DNA of 43,792 nucleotides from Saprospiraceae bacterium. GTDB taxonomy: Bacteria > Bacteroidota > Bacteroidia > Chitinophagales > Saprospiraceae. The DNA lies in contig BQJU01000059.1 of assembly GCA_021604865.1 (NCBI GenBank), forward strand, positions 1 through 43,792, in the 5' to 3' direction. Shown here one piece after another: positions 8,398 through 16,814 of the stretch. Below the pieces are notes generated by a model that was given only the letters and a program-made list of their open reading frames with translations, was not told the DNA's origin and searched no databases. The position numbers were made by a program, and so were the translations under genes. How positions within the stretch are numbered: the first letter of the stretch is position 1; every line of letters starts with the position of its first letter.

Positions 8398-9096
8398 TCA
8401 AACCAACATTTTCTCCAACCGCCCCTTCCACCGCTCCCAATCCCCCATCTCCTTACTCTGCAACTCAAAAAAAGCCCGACTATGATTGTGATGCAACAAA
8501 TGGCACAACTCATGTACCACCACATACTCAATACACCCCTTCGGAGCTTTAATTAACTCCGTGTTTAGAATGATCTTTCCCTTTGGCGTACAACTCCCCC
8601 AACGCTTGTCCATCCATTTGATTACGATAGCAGATGGCTCAACGCCATACCTTTTGAAACGCACGATCCAAGGTTGAGCGTATTGATGGAATTTTACCTC
8701 TGCATGTGCTCTGTACCAGTCCTTGACCAAGGATTTGGTTTTTCCCCGGTCAGGAGTATGTACTTCAATATAGCCCCGCATCATTTTGACCATTTCCTCC
8801 TGGCTATCAATCACTTTCAAGCGGTATTGCCTTCCCAAATATAAATGGGTCTCTCCACTTATATACTTTCTTGGAGGCGTTTTGGGTTCAAAAGAAAGGA
8901 AAAAACTTTGCTGCTTGAGAATCCAAGGCGCACGCTTCCTTATTTTTTCTTTCACTTTATCCAGTGAAGAGTCCAAGGGAGCTTTCACGGTTACCTTTTG
9001 GTCTGGATGAACGGTAATGCCTAGGGATTTCCTTTCCTGGTACTCCAATTGAAAAGCGATCTCCTTTGACCCAAATTGTATCTTTTCGTTACTCAT
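8398..9096 (-). CDS. YgjP-type zinc metallopeptidase
   Basis: A 232-residue protein of the YgjP/SprT-like (DUF45) metallopeptidase family. The zinc-binding helix VVHELCHLLHHNHS (about residues 187-200) has the HExxH core, and a conserved KWMDKRWGSCTPKGKIILNTELI segment precedes it. The ATG at 9096 is used; an extension to a TTG at 9126 would overlap hsdR. It begins 7 bp after the hsdR stop and is surely co-transcribed with it. Members of this family are often found at the end of type I restriction loci, where their role is not understood; a proteolytic control of the restriction complex is conceivable. Confidence 0.85.
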   Translation of the reverse strand: MSNEKIQFGSKEIAFQLEYQERKSLGITVHPDQKVTVKAPLDSSLDKVKEKIRKRAPWILKQQSFFLSFEPKTPPRKYISGETHLYLGRQYRLKVIDSQEEMVKMMRGYIEVHTPDRGKTKSLVKDWYRAHAEVKFHQYAQPWIVRFKRYGVEPSAIVIKWMDKRWGSCTPKGKIILNTELIKAPKGCIEYVVVHELCHLLHHNHSRAFFELQSKEMGDWERWKGRLEKMLV

Positions 9097-9103
9097 AGCC
9101 CGT

Positions 9104-12100
9104 TTACCGGTATCGAAGTTTCGCAATAGTTATATACTTCTCTGCCAGCTCATTGATCTCCCCGAAGGAAAGCTGAATATCGTATTTATCCCGTATCTCA
9201 TCCATCAGAAAATCACCGATAGCGATTTCTAATTGACCAATCAAATCGGATTTATATTGCCAATCCACTTTGGCTGTTCCATTGTCCAATACCTGTTCCC
9301 GGATGATGTCATCAATCCCGAGGCCGGCATTGGCCGCGACCTCCTTGTTGATGGTCGCATCTTCCACTTTTGCTTTGAATTGCTCCAAAGTGACGCCATA
9401 AAAAGCTTGTGCAATTTCTCTGGATTTTAATACATCAGGAATATCACCTCCGGTGTGATGCAGCACGTTATCTTTAATTTGAGAAACCCTCTTCAAATAC
9501 TCCGCCTCAGAAATCCGTCTTTCCCGATAGGCGTCAATCGCCTCTTTGAGGAGTTCTGAAAACCTTTTATAAAAGGCGGGATCTTCCTCCATTTTTTCAT
9601 TGATATGTTTATCTGTTCTGGAGGCAATCATATCGGCTTTTGCTGCGGTGCCGATGATCTTTTCTACTTCGTGTTCAAATTTTTCTGTCTCGAAAATGTT
9701 GACCAAATCCGTAATTGGCTTTACTTCATGTGAGGTTACATGTTTGTCTATTAGCTTTTGAAGCTGCTTTTCGTAAGCTTTAAAATCAATGGCGTCAGAA
9801 TAAAGATTTCTGACCGATGCACGAAGCTTAGTGAAAAAGCCAAGGTCATATTTATACCGGGCTATTTCTTTTTCTGGTGTATGTTTATTCCATTCCAGGG
9901 AAGCAAGCGCCAGTTTAAGAATCCGTGCAAAAGAGGACAATTGATCATAGAATAACACACGAATAGATTCGTCCCTTAACAATTCCTCATAAGCGGGTTC
10001 ATCATATTTGTTGGTGACGGTTTTAAAAAAGTCCCAAAGTTCTGAATGGGTTTGAGGCAATTTTTTTACCTCTTCATCGACATTGGTCAAGGTCAATTCC
10101 AAATCTTCTACATCAAAATCCTGGAAGCTGGAATAGGTTTTTATAGCCTCATCCAACTCTTTTAATACACCGTAATAATCGATGATGTATCCGTAATCTT
10201 TCCCAGGAGCCACCCTGTTTACCCTGGCAATGGCTTGCAACAAAGTATGTTCTCTTAAACTTCTGGTCAGGTATAAAACGATGTTATTGGGAGCGTCAAA
10301 TCCGGTCAACAATTTATCTACCACAATGATGATTTCAGGATCGTCCTGGTATTTAAAACGGCTAATAATATTCTTCTCATACTTCTTCGGACTACCGTGT
10401 TCCTGCATCATCTTTTCCCAAAAACGTTTGATCTTTTCCGGCGTTTTGGCGTAAGCACTATCCTCGCCTTCCCGCATATCAGGCGATGACATGATCAATT
10501 CCGTGCTCACTATTCCTATCTCGTCCATATACGCTTTGTACTTGATAGCCGATAGTTTGTTTTGGCAAACCAGTTGCCCCTTAAAGCCCATTCCCTTCCA
10601 ATTGTCGCGGTAGTGTTTACTAATATCCCAGCAGATGATATTGATCTTCTGCTCGGCCACATTCAGTTGATCGGCCCGGCTAAATTTCCTTTTCATATCC
10701 GCCCGCTGGTATTCCGTAAACGGTTCGGACACCATATCAAAGTAAGCATTGATGGGGTCTTCGTTGACTTGCTGGATGGCATGGCGGCCTTCATACAATA
10801 AGGGCACTACCGCCTGATCTTTTACTGCCTGATCTACGGTATAGGTATCAATGACTCCTCCAAATTTACTGGCCGTATTCTTTTCCTTTTTTCTTAATGG
10901 CGTTCCGGTAAAAGCAATGAAGCAGGCATTGGGAAAAGCTTTTTGCATACTCACACTAAACGTTCCGTATTGCGTACGATGCCCCTCATCAATCAATACA
11001 AAAATGTCATGGGAGATAAATGGCTTTTTCCGTTTTTTTACAGCGGCCTCAAACTTGTTGATGATGGTGGTCACCACTGCGTCGCTTTTGTTTTCCAACA
11101 GTTCCACTAAATGCTTTCCGGTATTGGCTTGCATCACGGGTAAGTCACACTTTTGGAAGGTGCCATAAATCTGGTCATCCAAATCCACCCGATCGGTAAC
11201 GATGACAATTTTGGGATTGCGAATACTTTTTTCCAAAGCGATGGCTTGGGCCAACATGACCATTGTTAATGACTTACCACTGCCTTGCGTGTGCCAGATG
11301 ACGCCTCCCCTTCTTTTGCCACCCTCCAGGTTTTTGATTCGGACAACTGCTTTTTTGATTGCAAAATACTGCTGATAACGTGCAATCTTTTTTTCGCCTG
11401 CATCATAGATGATAAAATTGAAAACAAAGTCGAGTAGGCGGTCCGGACGGCAAAGATTGTACAGATAGGCATCTTGTTCCGTCACTTTTCGAGCCGACTG
11501 TTCCAAGGCATCAAAATAGAAGCGCACGTATCGGAATCGATCCCCAAACAACTTATCCTTTTGAGCATCGGCTAGTGTTTTATTTTTCAATCGCATTAAG
11601 TCTTCGTGATACAAAGCCTCTGCCTGATCACTTTCAAATTTCTCTTTCCACTTTGACCAGAATTTTGGTTTTGTAGCGGTGGTAGCATAAGATGCAACAT
11701 TCGTGGCCAGGCTTAACAACAATTGGGAATAAACAAATAGCGAACGGATACCGTCTTCCTGCTGATTTCGCAAATGCTGAGAGATGGCCTGAGCAATATT
11801 GTCTTTTTGATCCGGCCGCTTGCATTCAATGACCACCAATGGAATCCCGTTGACAAACAGCACCAGGTCGGGGCGATACGTCTCCCGGCTCGTAGCGCGC
11901 ATCACGCTAAACTCTTCCGTAACATGAAATACATTTTTATCCCACTCCTTCCAGTTGATGTATTGAAGATTATAGCTCTTTTTGTCTCCCTCAATGGTTT
12001 GCTCCAGGGACTTTCCCAGTGTCAATAAACCATAAATGTATTCATTGGCTGCTATTAAACCTTCCTGTAAAGGGGCATCCTTTAAGGCATGCATACCACT

Positions 12101-12325
12101 GGTGATATTGCTTTCGCTAAAGGTGTAATCCTGGCCTTTGTATCGAATGGTATTGATTTTCTGAAGCTGCTTTCGCAGAATGTCTTCCAACAACACACCC
12201 GTTGTCTTTTCGCCACGCATAGCCAATGCCTCCTTGGGTGTGAGGTATTCAAATCCCAGCGTTTGTAGGAATTGAATAGCTGGAATTTGGGAGATGTGGT
12301 CTTCCTGGAAGCTGGGTGTGGTCAT
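9104..12325 (-). CDS. hsdR: Type I restriction endonuclease subunit R (HsdR)
   Basis: A 1073-residue translocase/endonuclease subunit of a type I restriction-modification complex; it cuts unmodified DNA after ATP-driven translocation. The nuclease domain (about 150-200) has RPDLVLFVNGIPLVVIECKR, the D...ExK catalytic arrangement. The helicase part has Walker A HTQGSGKS (about 343-350), a DEGHRTQYG box, FTGTPL, LLTGFDAP and LLQAIARVNRVAPG, all intact. The C-terminal helical region contacts HsdM. Its hsdM and hsdS partners lie about 2-7 kb upstream on the same strand, separated by a DUF3800 gene, a RAYT element, an Abi gene and a RhuM gene. A 260-bp gap holding a promoter on the opposite strand precedes it. 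Confidence 0.95.
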   Translation of the reverse strand: MTTPSFQEDHISQIPAIQFLQTLGFEYLTPKEALAMRGEKTTGVLLEDILRKQLQKINTIRYKGQDYTFSESNITSGMHALKDAPLQEGLIAANEYIYGLLTLGKSLEQTIEGDKKSYNLQYINWKEWDKNVFHVTEEFSVMRATSRETYRPDLVLFVNGIPLVVIECKRPDQKDNIAQAISQHLRNQQEDGIRSLFVYSQLLLSLATNVASYATTATKPKFWSKWKEKFESDQAEALYHEDLMRLKNKTLADAQKDKLFGDRFRYVRFYFDALEQSARKVTEQDAYLYNLCRPDRLLDFVFNFIIYDAGEKKIARYQQYFAIKKAVVRIKNLEGGKRRGGVIWHTQGSGKSLTMVMLAQAIALEKSIRNPKIVIVTDRVDLDDQIYGTFQKCDLPVMQANTGKHLVELLENKSDAVVTTIINKFEAAVKKRKKPFISHDIFVLIDEGHRTQYGTFSVSMQKAFPNACFIAFTGTPLRKKEKNTASKFGGVIDTYTVDQAVKDQAVVPLLYEGRHAIQQVNEDPINAYFDMVSEPFTEYQRADMKRKFSRADQLNVAEQKINIICWDISKHYRDNWKGMGFKGQLVCQNKLSAIKYKAYMDEIGIVSTELIMSSPDMREGEDSAYAKTPEKIKRFWEKMMQEHGSPKKYEKNIISRFKYQDDPEIIIVVDKLLTGFDAPNNIVLYLTRSLREHTLLQAIARVNRVAPGKDYGYIIDYYGVLKELDEAIKTYSSFQDFDVEDLELTLTNVDEEVKKLPQTHSELWDFFKTVTNKYDEPAYEELLRDESIRVLFYDQLSSFARILKLALASLEWNKHTPEKEIARYKYDLGFFTKLRASVRNLYSDAIDFKAYEKQLQKLIDKHVTSHEVKPITDLVNIFETEKFEHEVEKIIGTAAKADMIASRTDKHINEKMEEDPAFYKRFSELLKEAIDAYRERRISEAEYLKRVSQIKDNVLHHTGGDIPDVLKSREIAQAFYGVTLEQFKAKVEDATINKEVAANAGLGIDDIIREQVLDNGTAKVDWQYKSDLIGQLEIAIGDFLMDEIRDKYDIQLSFGEINELAEKYITIAKLRYR

Positions 12326-12386
12326 TTTAAAGTGTTGATATTCAGAAGCCTACTGTGATCAGGCAATATTAAAAATTGGTTTATTT

Positions 12387-12418
12387 TTTGTAATAATGGA
12401 ATTGAAACATTATCTTTG
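12387..12418 (+). promoter_or_regulatory. Promoter pointing into the hsdR-DUF3800 gap
   Basis: TTTG (12387-12390), 20 bp, then TATCTTTG (12411-12418) fits the Bacteroidota consensus. It faces away from hsdR, and no plus-strand gene of normal size lies downstream, only the candidate small RNA described separately. Confidence 0.55.
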
Positions 12419-12423
12419 TCTTA

Positions 12424-12593
12424 TGCGTTCTATATTAAATGTAGTGTTTTTGAAGTTAGAAATACATCTTTTAGATAATAGGTGAAAATAGCCACTTTCA
12501 AGTGGATTCAAAGATAAGTCGACTCGGTTTGACCGCATGGTTTTATCGAGCCGCGAAAAGACCCCGGTTCTTTAACCGGGGCATTTTATTTTC
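12424..12593 (+). ncRNA. Candidate small RNA between hsdR and the DUF3800 gene
   Basis: A consensus promoter ends at 12418 and a strong terminator hairpin with a T-rich tail ends at about 12593, giving a transcript of about 165-170 nt. Inside are small hairpins such as ACTTTCAAGT and CGGT-TTG-ACCG. The only reading frame is 20 codons from ATG 12423, at the expected transcription start. The 3' end would overlap the 3' end of the DUF3800 gene in antisense. The RNA family is not recognised; the call rests on promoter plus terminator only. Confidence 0.4.
12562..12581. terminator. Bidirectional rho-independent terminator
   Basis: The stem CCCCGGTT / AACCGGGG with a CTTT loop is followed on + by CATTTTATTTTC and on - by TCTTTT. 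On the minus strand it lies just after the DUF3800 stop. On the plus strand it would end the candidate small RNA. Confidence 0.8.
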
Positions 12594-13332
12594 TAACAAT
12601 CCCCATTGGATCGTTTCTTGCTGCTTCTTTCAACAGAATTGGTTCTAATTCTGCAAACAATCTCTCCAATCCAAATTTTTTAAGACTTCCTTTTGGGCAT
12701 TCCTGGCGATATAATAAATGCGCAACTACATCAACAGATTGAATAAAATAAGAGTGATGTGAACTGCGCTGAAAAAGATCTTCAAGGATATTGTCAGCTG
12801 GTGCGTTATAAAACCCCTCATATTGAGATGGTATAGGATTATATACCCTCATTTTTCTCAATAACCGAATTATTTTAATGCCGTCTGTGTCGTCAGAAAT
12901 GATAATGCCTCTATCTTTGGCATTCTTTTTCAAATATGTATCGTATCGTTGCGCCAAGCGGTTCCAGGCTGTTAATTGTATCTTTTCCGCATTATCAAAA
13001 TCACTTTTTTGGAGGCAAACATTAATGATTTTAGCATTGTCAAATACAATGGGTATTTGTTGGCAATACTCCTTTAAAATATTAATCCTATCACTCTTGC
13101 GGATTTTTCGATAAGCTTCTATCTTCTTGATTCGGATTAATTCAGCAGCATGTATTTCTTCTCTGACAAATAATCCATAGCGTTCCTTAAAAGATTTTCG
13201 CAATTCTTTTAAACGTTGCAAATATTTATGCCAATCCTCCTCTGGAAATGTCAGCCCAGAAAGAATAAAATAAGGTGATCCGAATTTATGCAAGCCAGGA
13301 TCTCCGCTCTCGTCTACATACATAAAGTGCAT
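12586..13332 (-). CDS. DUF3800 domain protein
   Basis: A 248-residue DUF3800 protein. The N-terminus MYVDESGDPGLHKFGSPYFILSGL is the family hallmark. The acidic DESGD strand resembles the first acidic strand of RNase H-like nucleases, and a later IIISDDTDGIKI segment supplies further acidic residues. C-terminally, SYFIQSVDVVAHLLYRQ fits the conserved final block (D in QxxDxxA). DUF3800 genes are common in defence and mobile regions; a nuclease role has been proposed for the family but is not proven here. It sits inside the type I restriction locus, between the RAYT gene and hsdR, and is followed directly by a terminator, so hsdR probably needs its own promoter. Confidence 0.8.
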   Translation of the reverse strand: MHFMYVDESGDPGLHKFGSPYFILSGLTFPEEDWHKYLQRLKELRKSFKERYGLFVREEIHAAELIRIKKIEAYRKIRKSDRINILKEYCQQIPIVFDNAKIINVCLQKSDFDNAEKIQLTAWNRLAQRYDTYLKKNAKDRGIIISDDTDGIKIIRLLRKMRVYNPIPSQYEGFYNAPADNILEDLFQRSSHHSYFIQSVDVVAHLLYRQECPKGSLKKFGLERLFAELEPILLKEAARNDPMGIVRK

Positions 13333-13368
13333 ATCTTATTTGATAAATTTTCACCAAAAAATCCTACC

Positions 13369-14052
13369 CTACACCAATTCACCAAATTCTCGCTTCAAAT
13401 AAGAATAAGGAAAGTCCTTCCACTCAGCCACCATGCCCGCCTTCACTGGGTTGCGCAAAATATAGTATACGATATTCCAAAATTCTTTTTCATTTCTTAC
13501 ATAATGATCATAGCTGTCCTTTTGCCAGAAAGCTCCCTTCCGTCCCAATAAACGGTTGGCAGCATAGGCCGTTGCCCCCTTTATCAATTTCATAATTTGA
13601 TGCAATTGGGTATAATCCTCAGGCACTTCTGGTAAAAAAAAATTATTTTCATCCACCAATTGTTTACTGGTGTCAAACAACACATGCACATGATTTGACA
13701 TGATGCAATAAGTAATCAAATCATATTTATCTCCATCTAGTTCATGCAACTTATCTGCTACAATCTTAGCAACAGCGGGCTTCCTCAAGTAGCATTCTCC
13801 ATAGGGTTTACGGTCTAATTGTTGGTCGTAATGTTTAAAAAATAATTTCCGCTGGTTTTTAATTTTTTCCTGATAGTCGGGAGGCTTATCTTTTTTTAAC
13901 TGCTCAATGGCCCTATTCATTCTCTCTCTCAAACTTTCAACCACTGGCCTGGGAAGACTATCGTGTAATCGGAAGGTAACAAAAAAGGTGGCACCAATCG
14001 GGGCGATGTGGGGAAGTCTGTTTTGATAATTTATTTTGATTTCATTCTTCAT
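13369..14052 (-). mobile_element. REP-associated tyrosine transposase (RAYT, Y1 family)
   Basis: A 227-residue Y1/IS200-like transposase of the RAYT group, starting at ATG 14052. The HUH metal site is in CIMSNHVHVLFDT (about residues 119-131). The first strand, IAPIGATFFVTFRLHDSLP, and the late block GAFWQKDSYDHYVRNEKEFWNIVYYILRNP, carrying the catalytic Tyr and the conserved H and N residues, are typical. RAYTs are single-copy housekeeping-like transposases linked to REP palindromes. Four REP-like palindromes flank its 5' side (14069-14220). It interrupts the restriction operon between hsdS and the DUF3800 gene, which suggests it moved in after the locus formed. Confidence 0.85.
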
Positions 14053-14068
14053 TTTAGTCTTTTTACGT

Positions 14069-14119
14069 GCAAGCGAATTCATTCGCCTAATATCGCAAGC
14101 GAATTCATTCGCCTAATAT
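14069..14119. repeat. Two tandem REP-like palindromes
   Basis: Two 25-bp copies (14069-14093 and 14095-14119) each contain GCGAATTCATTCGC, an inverted repeat with a 2-4-base loop. They lie just upstream of the RAYT start and are its likely recognition elements. Confidence 0.75.
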
Positions 14120-14149
14120 TAACCCATCTTAATTCAATTCACCGCTCCT

Positions 14150-14401
14150 TTAGCGATTTGATTTGGCGAATGAATTCGTCGACACATTATTATTGGTTTG
14201 GCGAATAAATTCGCCGGCACATCCTCCCCCGGTATCCAAAACTCCAATAAAGACTCCCGCCCTACGTATTTCGGTGATCAGATTTTCCGCATCTTCCTGA
14301 TGAGTCAGGTAATAACGCAGCCCACCTTTTTTGGTAGGCATAGCCCTGAAATATGCCGTTTTCCCCTGGCGATTGGTATAACTATAGGGCTTTGCGCTCA
14401 T
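14150..14401 (-). pseudogene. Truncated small ORF coupled to hsdS
   Basis: An 83-residue frame whose ATG overlaps the hsdS stop (ATGA at 14398-14401), the mark of translational coupling. The first 45 or so residues (SAKPYSYTNRQGKTAYFRAM, then TKKGGLRYYLTHQEDAENLI) look like a real protein, reminiscent of small hypothetical proteins that carry a YxxRxGKTxYxxxxxTKKGxxRYY block. From about residue 47 the sequence (RRAGVFIGVLDTGGG, then a stretch running through two REP-like repeats) no longer looks coherent. The gene was probably cut off by the REP/RAYT insertion. Its intact function is unknown. Confidence 0.5.
14165..14220. repeat. Second pair of REP-like palindromes, opposite orientation
   Basis: Two 21-bp copies, 14165-14185 and 14200-14220, share GGCGAATRAATTCGYCGRCAC. 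They carry the same GCGAAT/ATTCGC palindrome as the pair at 14069-14119 but in inverted orientation. Confidence 0.7.
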
Positions 14402-15651
14402 GGCTTTACTCTAACTTTTCCGGTGAGTAATTGCTGCATTAGGCCTTTTTTTTGTTGTTTTAGGGACTCTTTTTTTTGGTTTAGAAGCTCTGTTTCTTGA
14501 TCTACCTTATTAAGAATTGCCGCAATTGCAGTTTGTTCCTTTAGAATTGGAACAACCAACTTTAAATCAAAAAAGTCCGAAATTCCAATATTCAACAAAC
14601 CATGAGCGCGACCTCCTTCGTGTGCTATTTTCATCAATCCTTGAACCATTAAACCTGCTTCAAAGTATTTAAGAAGAAAATCGGAATTAGCTTGTCGCTT
14701 CTTGATTTTAAAACATATGTAAAGAGTTGTCACAACACCATATTCATATTCATCAAGCCTTTTGAATGCTCCCATAGGATAGCCATTAGAATAGCTTTTA
14801 TTGTAACCGAACTCACCTCTCTTAATTAAGTAATAATTAGATAAGATTTTGCTTGCGACTCTCTTGTTAAAAAACTCTTCTTGCCTAACAAATCCTCGTT
14901 GGGCAGAAATCGTCACTACGGTGTCATTAAGCTTATCATTTCTTCTGGTAATTCTTTCTGCTACTTCATTTATCTTAACTTCTTTCCATTCATCATCAAA
15001 ATCCGGTAGTCTCACCTTCCCCGTCAACAACCGCTGCATCAGCCCCTTTTGCTGCTGCTCCTTTGCCGCGATGAGCTGCCCCAGCTTGTCAATGGCTTGA
15101 TCCCAGGTGGAGAGGATGGTGGCGATTTTTTGTTGTTCGGGGAGGGGTGGTAGAGGTATTTTGTAATTTTTTACGATAGAACAGTTTAAGGATTCTTGAC
15201 CACCTCCTCTGCCAGCCCCTCGAAGTATTTTATAGTCATAGGTCAATTTGTTGAATAGGAACTTAGAGCATAAACCATCCTTACTTACTATATAAGCAAA
15301 GTTTTGATTTACGGTGGCTTCTAATTTCATAATTGCAGCCATTCCTCTAGTTTTACCTTGCCCTATCATTCCTACCAGTACAGTATCAATTGGAAGAATT
15401 TTCAATGATGTTTCTTCCAATGCTTTCGGGGTGATAAATTCATCAGCAAAGTAGATTTCTTTTTCATTTACCTTTCCCGTAGGCAACCAAGGAATACTAC
15501 CATTTTTCCAATATTCATTTACTTTTCTACTTGGTGTAGTTCCATTTCCGACTATTGCTACATCAGTAATCTTAACGACATTCCAAGCAATAGGAATCCA
15601 CCCCAGTTTCGTCTTTTTATAGCCTTGTTTTGTCCCTTCCTGTTTTGTCAT
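14398..15651 (-). CDS. hsdS: Type I restriction specificity subunit, two TRDs (HsdS)
   Basis: A 417-residue specificity subunit that sets the bipartite DNA target of the type I complex. It starts at ATG 15651. Each half has a target recognition domain followed by a helical spacer. TRD1 covers about residues 15-165 (ending NYKIPLPPLPEQQKIATIL), with the central helix to about 215 (GLMQRLLTGKVRLPDF). TRD2 covers about 225-375, followed by a second helix ending GLMQQLLTGKVRV. This internal repeat is normal for HsdS. It lies downstream of hsdM but is separated from it by the Abi and RhuM genes. A second, half-size S gene heads the operon. Confidence 0.92.
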   Translation of the reverse strand: MTKQEGTKQGYKKTKLGWIPIAWNVVKITDVAIVGNGTTPSRKVNEYWKNGSIPWLPTGKVNEKEIYFADEFITPKALEETSLKILPIDTVLVGMIGQGKTRGMAAIMKLEATVNQNFAYIVSKDGLCSKFLFNKLTYDYKILRGAGRGGGQESLNCSIVKNYKIPLPPLPEQQKIATILSTWDQAIDKLGQLIAAKEQQQKGLMQRLLTGKVRLPDFDDEWKEVKINEVAERITRRNDKLNDTVVTISAQRGFVRQEEFFNKRVASKILSNYYLIKRGEFGYNKSYSNGYPMGAFKRLDEYEYGVVTTLYICFKIKKRQANSDFLLKYFEAGLMVQGLMKIAHEGGRAHGLLNIGISDFFDLKLVVPILKEQTAIAAILNKVDQETELLNQKKESLKQQKKGLMQQLLTGKVRVKP

Positions 15652-15776
15652 GATCAAGTTTTAGCAAATGTCAGTTCTGTAAAATGCTTCAAAATACGAC
15701 TTTGTATTTATTTACGGGTAGGAGGAAAGATTGTTTCGAGCAGAGTTTTAGGTTATCCATGGTCAGTGTTCCTTTC

Positions 15777-16679
15777 TCATTGCCACATCGGTTCTTCTTT
15801 CCAATCAACAGAAAAGCCCATAGCCTTAATATCAATGTTGGGGTATTTTTCTAAGAGCGCCTTTAATCTTTTTTTAAAATGATTTCGCGGGCTAATGGTC
15901 TGCACAAGATAGTACATGCAAACCAGCACAGCGTAAAAGGAGTGAATTTCGATTGTAGAGGGATCCCTGATCCACGGTAAATCTGCCCGGGTCAATAATT
16001 TAGGTGGCATCGGCAAATTTTTATTCCACAATCGACTATGGTGAGCACAGATGTTTCTCACCACGGAGATACTACGGAGCCAGCTTGAAAGGAAAGTATG
16101 ATTCCCAAGGTGAAGGTTTTCGACGATTTGTTTTTTTTCGGGAAGGTTATTTCTCAAATTTTCAAACAACTTGGAAAGCAACCCAAGGGAGATAACTTCC
16201 AGGGATTTCCAAGCCGGCGGGCACCGGCGATCTCCATTGTATTTTTTGGTGTGTTCAAGTATAAAGACCTCTCTACTCCGTCCAACTTCTTTTTTGATAC
16301 TAACCAAATGTTGTTGCCATAAATGTTTTTTCTTAAAATGCCTTTCCTCTTCAAACCACCACGGTCCGTAAGCCTCCGATAAATGGTAAACCATTTGGGT
16401 ACGGATACCAATTTCGATTCGCTCAATCATATTAAAAACCATCAGCCGCAGTTCCCGATCAAAATTGTAAAGATTTATGACGGTTTGGAAATTGCTACCA
16501 GGTTTAAAAGTGTGGTCATTCTTATCAGCTTGCAGTGGCCACCAGTATCCCGCCAGGCGGTAATAGCTGATATAGGACAAATAGTGTAGGGCCAATGCCT
16601 GGTCAGCAATGGTCAGACCTCGTCCTTCTAATAATTGGATTTGTGCGGCTATGTCAATGGCAGGTTTACGATACTGCAT
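15777..16679 (-). CDS. Abi_2 (AbiD/AbiF-like) abortive infection protein
   Basis: A 300-residue member of the Abi_2 family, found as phage abortive infection proteins. Conserved blocks are LSYISYYRLAGYWWPLQ (about 33-49), LYNFDRELRLMVFNMIERIEIGIRT (about 70-94) and the C-terminal VVRNICAHHSRLWNKNL. The last carries a RxxxxH motif (RNICAH), typical of HEPN ribonucleases, so it probably cleaves RNA when triggered by infection. It lies between rhuM and hsdS in the restriction locus. That such a gene sits within type I operons is common, and it may act as a second line if restriction fails. The start at 16679 gives a normal-length protein. Confidence 0.85.
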   Translation of the reverse strand: MQYRKPAIDIAAQIQLLEGRGLTIADQALALHYLSYISYYRLAGYWWPLQADKNDHTFKPGSNFQTVINLYNFDRELRLMVFNMIERIEIGIRTQMVYHLSEAYGPWWFEEERHFKKKHLWQQHLVSIKKEVGRSREVFILEHTKKYNGDRRCPPAWKSLEVISLGLLSKLFENLRNNLPEKKQIVENLHLGNHTFLSSWLRSISVVRNICAHHSRLWNKNLPMPPKLLTRADLPWIRDPSTIEIHSFYAVLVCMYYLVQTISPRNHFKKRLKALLEKYPNIDIKAMGFSVDWKEEPMWQ

Positions 16680-16748
16680 AGCCTTATAAAATAGAAGACC
16701 CGCCCTGGTACGCTGATCTGACGAGAAGCGTGGCGAGTACTGTTGTTA

Positions 16749-16756
16749 CAAATATA
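16749..16756 (-). promoter_or_regulatory. Possible -7 box before the Abi_2 gene
   Basis: Reads TATATTTG on the minus strand, a full TAnnTTTG match about 70 bp before the Abi_2 start. No clear -33 TTTG lies at the right spacing. It could let Abi_2 and hsdS be expressed apart from hsdM. Confidence 0.35.
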
Positions 16757-16814
16757 CGATGATTCTCTGAAATATGCATCATTTGTCAATTATTTATAAT
16801 GATCAATGGTTTCA

